Below are positions 37,801 through 50,600 of a stretch of DNA of 64,000 bases, one piece after another. Source of the DNA: Coturnix japonica (Eukaryota; Chordata; Aves; Galliformes; Phasianidae); NCBI RefSeq assembly GCF_001577835.2, contig NC_029527.1, positions 17,025,293 through 17,089,292 on the forward strand, given 5' to 3'. Each line of letters begins with the position of its first letter. Within the stretch, counting starts at the first letter, position 1. The notes under the pieces are model-generated. The model worked only from the letters and a program-made list of their open reading frames with translations. It was not told where the DNA came from and did not search any database. The translations under genes were made by a program, and so were the position numbers.

Positions 37801-40631
37801 CATTAATAGCAAAAGGATTGATATAAATTGGTTCCAACTAATGCAATACGGCCAGTCATGCTGATGATGGTAAATAAAGGAGGCTTTTAAGATTCTGATA
37901 TAATCTCAACTATGGAACTGCTTCATTATATAAGCCCTAGATATGGGTTGCGCTGTGATAACTTCATTTACACATATTAGTATTTTATCCTAGGTATAAT
38001 ATTGTTAAAAGTCCAATTATTACTTGCAAAGTAAGACAATAATGGAGATGCATTGAAGATATTATTATGTGGCCTTGCGTTTTCAGGTACTGCAGTTTAT
38101 TTGTAAACAGAGCTGCATGGTATTTATTATTTTGATTTACAAATGCATACACTAGGTTTTACTTTATATGACCATCCTGTACCTCCCCAAAAACCTACAG
38201 TGGGCTTTATTTTGTTCCCTGAACAACTACGGTCACAGCATGAGTAGGAGAAATGAGGAAAACAAATTACTGCACTGAAAATAGGACTCTTTTACTTGAA
38301 AAATGAAGTGAAAATGATTCTTGCCATGAAAAGCTTTCAGGTGTGTATTCAAATTTGAAAAAGAAAATCCTGTGTCTAGCTGTTGTGCTCAGGAATACGT
38401 CATTTCTCTTCAACAATGCCTACTTAGTTGCTTAAATAAATTTTACAAAATATTGGAAAATATTTTTTTTTCCTGCAGTGAAAACCATCACAAGTTGAAC
38501 AAACACCACCTTTAGAACAGTGCCATAATGCCATAAAATTTACAATTTTAACAAAGCCAGCCACAAAGTTTTCCAAGGTAGGTGCTACTTTTGTTGTTGA
38601 TAAGGCTCCTATTTTTAGTTCTTGTGCCTTTAGAACAGGGACTCTGCACTGGGTGCACTGACATAATCACACTAAGTCATACTACATTGCAACAACTAGT
38701 ACAAAGTCTTGCATTCCAGTTGACTTGAGGTTCAGAATGCAGGCCTTCCACTACATTAAAAGTACAATTTCATTCCTTACAGCAAAAGCTAAGAGTGCAA
38801 TATTACAGATCTCTGCATGTATACTGGACTTGTTACACCCTTTAGAGAACATGAATGTTCTAACAATGGTGACTGTACAAGATCTTAATGCATCCAGAAG
38901 CTAAAATTACATAGCCTTTGTAGTCATGTAACACTCATGTCATAATGAGTTGTACAAATGTGAGTCTCATAACGAGAATAAAGTATACAAGGTCAGAACT
39001 TTTTATTACATCAGAAGCTTTATGCAGACCTGCTTCAGGTCTTCGCTAAATTCAGACTTAAAAAAGACCCAAGCACCAACCTGGTTGGTGTTCCTAAATA
39101 AGCATCACTACTAGAAAAAAAAAAAGGTGCTGAATTTCTCATTAGATTTTTGTTACATAAAATTATGCAAATAGAGGACATCTCTGTTACACAAATAACT
39201 AATTGATGCATCTAATATGCCAGGATCACATGAAGGTCTTCACCACCATGATTTAAGGAAGAAAAAAAAAAAAAACCACAAAAAAACCCAACAACAAAAA
39301 AACAAACAAACAAATAAAGAAATCACTTTGTTTAAAATACTCAATTTTGATAATAATAAATTATGCTAAACTAAAAGCAGTGCTAGCAGATAATGACCAG
39401 TAAGTACAAGAAAGCATGTTGATGGCTCATCACTCTATTTAAAAAGATGGGCTATTACATAAGTTGTTCATTTTATTACTTTGTATCAGTCATTAACTGC
39501 AATCGTACATAAAATTGTAAATCCCAACTATACTTCATTTTCAAACTGAGCAATAAGAAGGTTGAAAGCACTGCAAAACTGGGAGTGCTCTGTCTAATAC
39601 AGGGGCAGAAAAAATTATGAGAGCTGTATGACATACTCTTGTTGACAGCCAGAGGTTCTCAGTTTTCCAGGATTTCCCAGATGAGGGAGTGTGCAGGAGT
39701 ACAGACAGAAGGAGCAAATTTGTAGATATTCAGACCTTTTAAAAGAGTATCTCAATTTGAAAACAACTGCTCTTCCAGTTAATGACTGATTATTCTCTAC
39801 AATCAAAAGGCTTCCTATTGGAATAACATTTATCAAAAACGTTGAGCTGAGCAGAAACTTTAAGGAACCTGAATAATTCACCATTACTGTAGATACAAAC
39901 ATTTTGTTTTCTCCTAGTTTTGGTAACTTCTGTAGTATGCAGAAGTCACTATGATCAATTCATGCCGTTAATAACAACTGCACTAATTTAACAGCATAGT
40001 TCCTTACAACATGGATATCCAAAAATCCACATTATTGTTTAATGTATAAGATAAAAGCAAGTGACTTTTTGTGGAATAAATGATTGTCTCCTGTAGCATT
40101 CTACATTTTCACAGAAATCATTAGCATTTTTACTAAGGACATATGCAATTTTCTCATCCTTCCTAGTCATAAGCAGGATGTTGATAATACCGCTTTGATA
40201 AGAAGTGCTTACAAAGTGCTAGTATTATACCCCGGCAATTATTAGATATTAATTCCAAGGATATTTTAAAACCTACCTATTCTGTTAATTTTTACTTTTA
40301 AAATAATCTTATTACTCATCTCCAATATTATAAAACTCTATTTTTAACCACTGATAATTTCTAAATACAAAGCACATGAAAAGTTCAGTAACCTACAGCC
40401 TTTTGAATGAAAGGCACAAAAATACTCCTTATGGCAGAGAAGGTCCCACAGCAGCTCTTTTAATAGCTGCTTCAATCTTGTCAGTATTAGCAAACAGACA
40501 AAGAGAAATCTGGTAGGAAACAGTAACAAGAAGTTGGAAATATTCGTACATACCAAAATGCTATTCTTTTAACTTATTAATTGTATGTTTTTGTGAAAAT
40601 TACTTTGATCCTTCAAATTGTGTTGTTCCCA
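31815..40631 (-). other. NR2C2: Probable long NR2C2 3' UTR (8-9 kb) or UTR plus gap
   Basis: Between the NR2C2 stop codon (40632-40634) and the MRPS25 promoter there is 8.8 kb of AT-rich sequence with no recognisable CR1 or LTR, in contrast to the repeat-filled introns next door. It holds no recognised exon on either strand. Mammalian NR2C2 mRNAs carry several kb of 3' UTR, so much of this is likely UTR. Minus-strand AATAAA at 31833-31838 could be the last signal; others lie inside, for example near 32650. The end point is a guess. Confidence 0.4.
34160..34197 (-). promoter_or_regulatory. Cluster of three Pumilio-type motifs (UGUANAUA)
   Basis: On the minus strand, the sense of NR2C2, TGTATATA occurs at 34190-34197, TGTAAATA at 34168-34175 and TGTATATA at 34160-34167. 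That is three matches to the Pumilio element TGTANATA in 38 bp. The surroundings are a TA/CA-rich patch, which raises the chance rate. Confidence 0.3.
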
Positions 40632-43600
40632 CTATGCGGACGTGCCAGTTATTTGACCATTATATTCTGCTGTTTCCATTTTGAGAATGTAGGGGATTAT
40701 GCTGTCAATTGGAACATTTCCAATGAGACCAGTAAAAAATAGTTCCTCAGTAATGCTAGAGCTCATCAGCCTAAGTGCTGGCAGCCGAACTAGAATCCGG
40801 GTTAGCCTGAAAAAGAAGTTCAGCAAATTATAAATACACAAATTTCAAGTTAAAAATACTGTGTGGCTAAAAAGCTGGATCTACTATTTTTATTATCAGA
40901 ACTGATGAATGAAGAAGCAGTTAAAACTAGTTCAGCTACCACAAAAAGAACTGTTACTCTTCTATCCTGCAAGTGAAATGGAAACTGTCCATCTTTTCCA
41001 GTGGTTCTTTGGTGAACAGAACCTATTATTGCCCTTTGTAGATGTAAATGTGTATGTATAAACACACCGTTCACCTGCTAGATTGTCTACAAAGAGAATA
41101 TGTAAAGAAAATGTAAATGATAGACCACATCTTGTAAACTTTAGAGGAAAACTGCAAAAATATTCAAGACAGTGCTATTTTGTGAAAATGATGGCACCTA
41201 TGCTTCTATTTCAATTTGTGCTAGCATTCAGTTAGTCAGAAGTAATCAGATTTGTACTCTGTAACTCCATATTCACACAGTTAAATCTAAATGATATAAA
41301 ATACAAAATCGGGTATTGGAAATGCAAATCTGTTCTTCACTCTGGAGCCTACTACTAAGAAAATTAAGTATATAGAGCAAATTCTGTATTTTTTCTTATG
41401 ACAGAAGTCCACCTCTCATTCAAAAAAATCAGAATAACTGAACTGTATGTGGAAGAACAATGTTGGATCTGAGGATATTTTTGAAGCAGAAATTCCATTT
41501 CCATTGCATTTAACTGGGAGTCCTAATGCCTCACACAGCGCTTATTTCTATAGAATCAGTGCAGATGCCAGTTTCTGAGATGGGAGAAGCTCTTTTAGAG
41601 TTTCACCCCCTCCCCTCCTCCAAATTATACAAACCTCAGAACTTGCTTAAATATAAGTGATCATGTGACTATATGTATATTTTTAACATGGAAATGACTC
41701 TCACAGTAAAATAAAGTTCTAACACAGTTCTTCCAGTACTAAAAAGCAGCTTAAAAATCAGGAGGGATACAGACTTTTCCCATGATCTGGCCGTGAAAGG
41801 GGTATGGTTTTAAAGTAAAAGGGGAAATTTAGGTCAGATGTTAGGGGAAGACTCTTCACTCAGAGAGCAGGGAGGCCCTGGCGCTACTGTCCAGAGTAGC
41901 AGTGGTTGCCCTGTCCCTGGATAGGACTCTGGTCAGCCTGAGCTGGTAGGGGGCAACCAGTCCACAGCAGGTGGTTGGAACTAATAGTCTTTTAAAGTCT
42001 CTCCCAACCCAAGCCATTCCATGACTGTACTAGACAGAAGTTGGAACTCCCCTTGTAGTACTGGGAAAGATCTTGTTAGTGAAATTCAATAATAAAACAA
42101 CTGTAATGGAGATAACTGGAAATTATTTACTCCTGGGTAAGTAACAAACAGAAACAGCTGAGAGCTGACAAAAACAAATGAGGCACTTTCAAAGACAAGT
42201 CCTTGGAAGTAAAACAAAAATAAACAAAGGTGAAAAGAAGCAGGCAGTGAGAATTTCTTATGATAGAACAATAAGAGTTGTTTACTGTTTTCCACATATA
42301 AACCTTAATTTTTCAAGATCTCTAAACTAAATAAATATTTTTCTGCACATGTATCTTGACAAATAGCTAAAGGACGATAATCACCTTTTGTTATCTCAAA
42401 GCTTCTTTGACGATTAGCTTGAAAAAGGAGGCAGTCTGACTTAAAGAACTTGAGACTTCTAACATAAGACAATAAGTCTGTCTACTCTTCTAAGTACAAA
42501 AATCAAATACTCAAAAAACCAACAAGGAACAGGACAAGAGGTAATGATTTCAAACTGAAAAAACAGTAGGTTTAAAGATTTTTTTCCCCCACTATGAGGG
42601 TGGTGAAACACTAGCACAGGCTGTCCAGAGAAGCTGTGGATGCCTCAGTGCTGGAAGTGTCTTTGGATGGGTCTTTGGGCAACCTGATCTAGAGGGAGTG
42701 AGAAGGAAATTGGAACTAAATGGTCTTTACAGTCCCTTCCAATTCACCCATTCCATGATTAAAAACAACAAAAAACCTCAACAAAAACAACAACAAAAAA
42801 CCACCATGCAAACAAAGGAGAAACAAACAAACAAACAAACAAAAAAACCCACACAAAACCCAAACCTCACTTAGAATGAAGCAAAATCCTTTTTTTGTTT
42901 TTTCTATCTTTAAATAATTCATCTTGCTTTTGTGAAATTGGGCCAAGAGGCTGGGATACCCTGGCCTCAGGCATTACCACTGGCACTCTTACTATCTGTT
43001 TCACTTCAATAGTCAAGAAGAACAGGTATCAAAAAGGAAGTTACAACATCATGATGCTATATTGTACTTTTGCCAGCTACAGCTCACAACATTGTTTTGG
43101 GTACTATAGACAGTAAATACCTATAAGTATCTTCTGGATAGGTTTTTTGTACATAGTCCTGCAATTCCATCTGTGCCTTCTCCTGGAATTTTTCTATTTG
43201 GGTTGAACTGTTCAGACCAGGGTGATCTAAAGAAACAAAACATTTCTGTATGTTGTTTGTTTTCCTCTACATTGCAAAGTACACGTACTTACATGATTTA
43301 AACATTGTATTGTGATATTTATCATGATAGTTAAATAAATTTAAACCATTCAGTTGAACATTTACTTCCTCACTTTACATTTACTTACTCACTTTTCTTT
43401 CCATCGCAGGCTGTATCCACAAGAAAGCAGAAAAAAATTCATCTCATAGGTATACACCAGGCAATGACATTCCCATTTTTTGTTTCTAACTCTGCTTTTT
43501 AAAACGTATTTTTCTCTGTAATTTTAATTATCTAAGCAGATTGAATAATATCTATTTTTTTTCTTGACAGGTTGACTTCTTGATCTTGAAATTGTATCAT

Positions 43601-44587
43601 GTTTTAATTCCACTTGGCTCTGTACCTCAAAGAGGGTCACATGATCAGAAACACTGAAAATATCAGAGATTTGACTGTGCCCCAATATTTTCACTATTGT
43701 GTGCAAAGAAATAGGACAGAACCATATTGAGTTTGGAAAGTTTCTTGCTCTTCAGACTTGCATAAAAGCCATAATAAACTTAAATCTAATAATACAATCT
43801 ACAGAAAATTTCCAAAAGCAATTTCAGGACACCAGTATATTCTAATTAAATTGAATTTTTATTACAAAGAGAAAAACAATATCAAAGCAAAAAAAAAAAC
43901 AAACAACCATCAAACAAAAACAGCAACAACAACAACAAAAAAACACACACACAAAAAAACCCAGCTTGATAATAAGTACCTTTTCTTGGTACTTTGTTAA
44001 ACTCAAAAGTGGTCAATTATTTACTTAAATTTAAGATGTTTCAGGGCCAGACCTTCTCTTTCACTCAGTCTGTGAAGCAGTTTTAAATTAACCTTCCAGC
44101 ATCCTAGGAACACTTCCCTCCTTGTGCTGAAGAAACTGTCAACTCCCCTTTCTTTAATATCCTACCTTGCAATTCCAAAACATCTGTAGGATCTTCTTTA
44201 AGGAAATCCTCACCTCATAAATACTATTGATCGTGCTTTATATATCTGCTGTCATTTTGGTAACAGACAGAAGACGGCTGGCTTGCATTTAATTCTGGAG
44301 ATTTGGTAGAAGCTCCACATAAAAAATACAGCAGTGCTCATATTACACCACTACTCTTACAAGTGCCTTAGAAATATTAATGCTGAAGTCAATTTCTTGT
44401 CATTTTCATAATGTATTTACTTCTAATCCTTCCTGACATTTGCTTCACTAATATTGCTTGATAACTTATTACCTATCAGCTGAAGATAATTGATAGTCTG
44501 GTCTCCTAAACTGTGTTTACAAGAAATACTTGATAGACTGGATCTGTAAATAACACAGATTTGTTGGTCCAGAATTACTTTTTTTAA

Positions 44588-44680
<93 letters not shown>

Positions 44681-47600
44681 TAATTATATAATTTGTGATA
44701 AATAATTATCGACCACTCATTTTATCCACAGCTTAACAGAATAGTCTTATCTCAAGATGTTAGCCTCATAAAACATTGCTACAACATTAACATATTAATG
44801 GTTATTATTTAAACAAATACTGTTAGTAAATTCCTTACCGGGGCTAAAGAGGACTATAGCTTTAAGGTATGCATATTCATATCCATCAATATCTATCTTG
44901 GCCATACTGTTACAAAACTCCTGAAGTTTCCAGATGTGTTCCATGACTTGCTTTATTCTGTCTCCAGAAAGCTTATCTGCAATAAGATAATGTTTTTTTC
45001 ATGTGAGCTCAAGTGCATTTGATATATTAAATAGCATTCTTTTTATGAAACAAGTGACACGTTAAAGTATTTTGTGTCATTTTGTTCCACTCGCAAAGAA
45101 GTAAAATTGCTTCTGACAGGTTCTTGGCAATACCAGGTAAAGTATTTACAGGTAGGCCAATAGTCATATACAGAAAGAAGAGCTGAACTCACCCAACTGG
45201 TGAAGGGGATCTCTGGCTATGCAGCATTCCTTCTCAGGAAGCAGCCTAGGTCCAAGAGATGCTCTCCCTTCAGTGGCTGGCCTTCGTATGAGCCCAGGGT
45301 GGCTCCACTCTGGGTCCACCCCTTCTGGTCACGTGGAGAGCACAGATGCACCACTTTGCCTGTGCTCTGTGGGCCAGCTGCACTCTTTCACCACATGCTC
45401 AATCACCAGTTCAAGCCCAGACCTAACTGTTCCCCTACACATCTGGTATTTTAAAATCACTTAATATGTAAGGATGGCTTTTTCCCCTGGATCCCGGGGG
45501 AAAAATCTGCCAAAAACTAGAAAAGGCTGTGTGAGAAATGTTATTCAAAGTTCACTTTGCAACTCTATATAAACATGCATAAAAATCAGACAGTGAACAC
45601 GTACCTTCCTGTATGCTGTTCTGAAGATGGTTGACAATAGCTGCCAGGATAGTTGACAGACTCATCACTTGTGCACACTGCGCCAGGCCTAAGGTAAACA
45701 GCTCATTCCAGCAGGCACGCACAAGGCTTGTATTACACTCCTGGCTATGAACAACACAAAATTAGCAGAAGCTAGTTTTCATATCAGGTTGGTATTACTC
45801 CCTCTTTATAACAGATCAATTATAACAATCAGTAACAAGGGTTAATGTATTCCAACCATCTTACTAAAACAGCTTGTGTTAGCATATTACATGTATTCCA
45901 AAAAGCAAAAAGAAATAGTAGATCAACTACATGAAACCATACAGGTTATCTGTAAAATGGTGCTCACCGATTGTCTACCAAGATTTATTTCTACAAATTA
46001 AATCCTTGCTTTCGATTCAGCTTTAGTTTCCGTAAAAGCAGTAACATCAGATATCATAGTTATCCCTTCCTCTGTCATCATCTATTTTACTATTTACTAT
46101 TTTTAAAAGGAAAATACTGCATAGCCTTCACATATTTTAAAGAATTCAATAACAATTCAACAATATACTCATTTAAGAATTCAAAATTGTTCAAAATTGT
46201 TAATTAATTAGAAAACAAACAATAAAATGTCTGTTTACCCAAGTGCTTGAAATGCAGGTATGGATCTAGCCCAGTGCATAGACAAGAAAAGTAGCCGTGA
46301 TGCTGACTCACAGATGTAGTGTACATTAAGATACTCTGGCATTGGACTGGGCATTGTCAGCTGCAAAATGCAGAGTACAGTATGTACAGTTAAGATATAA
46401 AAATAATTTTTAGTAACAATGAAGTAATCACTGAAAACATTCAAGCTACTCTCATTGTCTGCCATAAGCAATTGTGTGACAAGATACTGTCAAAGTAAGG
46501 TAAGTCATTACTACTTGCAAGGAATGCAAAATAGGGAAGGAAAATAGAAATAATGTGAGAGAGAGCTGAAATGTTATTACATGAAAATTAAAACAATTCA
46601 GAATGGAACACATCTGTATACTTGTATTTCATAGCTTGCTGCATTATTGACTAACACTGTGGTACTAGGAAACTGTTCTCTAAAACTTTTAAGAAGTAAA
46701 ATAAAACCTAATATAGGAAAACTGTAGAGTACAAATCTACAAACACAAAACACTGTTAATAGTGGTTTATGATTAAACTTTGACTACATTAGGTACTATA
46801 ATTTCAGTAATGATCTTTGTAACTCTTTAAACAGTGCAATCTGATAACAATGATTGTAATTGTTTCTCCCACAATTTTCATCAATATGTTCTTGATTGAT
46901 TATTGTAATTGAAGCAATCTAAAAAGGCACTGTAACCTCTCGTTACACACAGAAATATTTTGAAAATTCTACATTACCTAGAACTATAAAATAACTAAGC
47001 AAGACAGTATTATATGGATGATAGGGAAAGTGATTATCAACCGTAATGGAAAGTGAAATAAATTTCTCATGAAAAAAACATTTATACATTTTAAATGGAT
47101 TAAGCAAGAGTGAAAACGGTACAAGATTCTTTCAAACACCAGTTGTCATACTAGATTATTACATTTAATTTTGCTAAAGAAAACTCGTATTTTCAATTAT
47201 GTTTTTAATGGTTTTAAATGGTTTTTAATGGTTTAGTAAGATATGACAAGAAACATACCTTAAACATAACATGTGTATCTGTAAGTAAGGGTCCTTCCAC
47301 TTCAATAATTGGTGTTGACTGATCTCTACTGATTACATGAATATTCCCTCCTCCTGTAGGATCCATCCCATCTGCCAAGTTAGGAGCTGCTGTACCATCT
47401 GTGGTACTGAGTGCTTTGGCCAAAGTATCAAATGCCCTGCAATAAAGAGTGACAGAGTGTTTCCACACACTCTCAAAAGTTTTCAAAGAAGCTGTTAAAT
47501 AACACGAGGCATTCCCACTCAGAACTTAACATAAATGGGAACTGTTCACCCTAAGACACGAGACCATATTTTTCATTACAGCCTGGTTCTTTTGTACTGT

Positions 47601-50600
47601 TCGGACATTACAATGGGAATGCCCGATATACAACCAATTAAAAAATCTTCCTGTAAGGAAAGGAACTTTTCACTATAGTGTGAATCATGCTTTAGTTGCT
47701 TTAAACTAGTGCTTGTACTAGTAAATAGGATTTTTCCACTTACCATTCAATACCTACTTGTTTTCACCATGGAGGTTCAAAATAGATTATGTGAATCCTC
47801 ACAAAGACCACATGCAGTTTGCAGAATATCCTGTAGACCCTGTCATTACTAACCAAATTTCTTGAAACAGTGAATATGTGATTCCCTCCTTGAAAACATT
47901 CGTCAGTTTTCTCCTCCTGAGGACAGTGCCTTAGAAACCTTATGACAGTAATATAACACAGACTAGATCCCATACTTTGTACTCAAACTGCTGCTAGGCC
48001 ATTGCAGAAATAAGGCTGTATAAATTCCCTTTCTATGACGACTGAGCTTAGGTTTAGATTCAGAATTTTATGCTTCAAGTGAATAATAAGGGATAGTATA
48101 ATGGTATTTGATAGCGTTGTTCTGCCACTATTTTTATTGAGATGTTGAGGGATTGTTGTTTTCTAAGCGGAAAAAGATGACTACAAGTTTAAAAAAAATA
48201 AAAAATCAGAAGCTGCAGTGACAAGTATTTTAAAGTATCAGTTAATAACAGACTTAAAAGCCTAAAGTACCTCTTAAAAATCGACTTGAGAAATACTGGA
48301 CAGTTTTGAGCCCAAGTAATTTTCTTATTTCACTGTATTGTCAACTTGCGTTTTCCTTCAAGAACAACAACAAATAAGAATAAAAAAACCCCAAACAAAC
48401 AAAAACCAAAAAGCAATACTCCCCCAACAAAAACACTATTACCCTCTCCCTACAATCTCAAGGTTCTGTTGTTTTTCCTCATCTAATGAAGTCTTCAATT
48501 TTTTTCTGAAGATTACATTAAAAAAAAGTTTTTTCATCTTACTTTAACCACAATTATCCTATTGTAACCAATGGGTTTTTTGGCAGTATGATATCACAGA
48601 AAAATCATACAGGTCCCAAGGAAAACAGTTAAGGACAACAAGCACTTCAGGGGAGAAGCTTCCATATAACAAGCCTATCAAATAAAGCAGTATCAAAGTA
48701 TTACTATTCTCAGTGTTTCATAAGGCCACAAGCCAGTCACTTATTCAAGCACTGAAAGTGGCTGCACAGAGAAGTGGTAGAATCCTCATTCCTTGAGATA
48801 TTTAAGAGATATATTGATGCCGCACTAAAGGACATAGCTTAGTGAAGGGACTTTGGGTAGGTGGGATTGATGGATGGACTCACTGAAGTTGAAGGGCTTT
48901 TCCATACTATAATTCTATTATTCTATTCTTATTTTTCTTAGTATGAAATCTGCTTTTGCCTTAGACCACTATCATTATAACATGACACAGTTCTTCACAA
49001 GAGGACTACAGGCTGAGACAACAGCCAAGTCCGAATTTCCAAATAATTGTTTTTTGTGTTTCACAGTACTGGGTAATCTCTACTGTGTTTGGTATCACAA
49101 CACCAAATTACTTTAATGAATGAATGCAAGTATGCACTATGCAAAATACAAAATCCTAAATTAAGATACATACCGTGAAATCTCACTGGCGGATTGCTCT
49201 TGTTGAATTTCAGAAGTATCACCATTATTTAGTGAGTCACTGAGATTAGCAAGAGATGTTACAACATTTGCTAGTGTTCCTAAAGCACCCTGGCTTGTCT
49301 CAGCCTATAAAAGGAAGAATCATATTAGTGCATCAGAATTATAGGTGCTACAACATACTTTTTTTTTTTTATTTGACATTTTTAATCTTTGTGTTCTTTT
49401 TACTCTTATGTACTTTTCCATTTCTTTATCACCTACAGTGGCTCACATGTGATTGACAATGACCTTTAAACCCTATATCACAACCTCTGTTGACATATTG
49501 TACAGGGAACTAGCCATGGTGTGAAAGTAAGTATGAAATTATATCTCTGTTGATGAACTTATTTTACCTGCATTTCTACAGATTTTCAGACTTACACCAA
49601 CCTTTTCCTCTCAAGTGCAAAAATGAATTATGTTTATGTAAATAGTTGTATGGGAAACAGTTGATCATGGCCTAAACCTCTGATTAACCACCTGAGGCAA
49701 GCAATGAGTCAGCTGCGGGAGCATAGGCGAAGGTAATTCAGCTGTGCTACCAGAAGGGGTGGAGCTTGGTTCCACCTCTCCCAGATCTCATTTAAAGGCT
49801 GACTACCACTAAGGCAGGATCTCCTTCTCTGGAGATAGCTCCTATCTTCAACATCAGTGAGCATTTTCCCTTTCTCTTTCTATCACGATAATCTTTCATA
49901 CGAAACACCTCTATAACCTCTGTTTACCTACTGACTGTATAACTGTACAATTGTATAACTGTACATTAGCGAGAACAGTTAATAATTAATAATTAATAAT
50001 AATTTCAGTTAACTGAAAGAATTCATACCTTAGAGTCAGCAGCTAGGAGGATGGTACCATCGTCCCTGATCAAAGGCTGCTGAATATTCACAAGCATTCC
50101 TGGATCAAGAAGACCCGCAGACCTGTTGAAAATCGTAAGTCATATGACAGTTAATGGTACCTACAATCCATAGGAAGAATGTGTAACAGCATGTCAGAAT
50201 AACAGTACCAGTTTCATGAAATTGTAAATTTAAAAGCTAACAATTTATTCACCAGGACATCAGTGTTTCTGAAATATTTTCCAAAAAGCAGCTTGAAACA
50301 CGTTTTCCTTTCCTGTGCAAAAGCAGTGACAATTTCCTAAGCAGGTATCCTCCTCATTTCTTTTTGAAATTGGTTTATTCTTATATAATTTAATATAAAT
50401 AACTTATAATATATACAAATAATATAAATAATTTATAATATATATAATTTATAATATATAAATATTTATAATATTTATAATATAAACAATAATTTATTAT
50501 TATTTTATGAAAGCTATAAAGAGTAAAGACTTAGAGTTTGTAAGGCATAATTGTGCATTCCAAGTAAGATAATGGACAGCAGTAAATAATGTAAAAATAG

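Noticed and set aside
42765-43960. CRISPR-like arrays in CAAAC-rich stretches
   Set aside because: They are plain (AAAC)n and CAA simple repeats without spacers, in a vertebrate intron.
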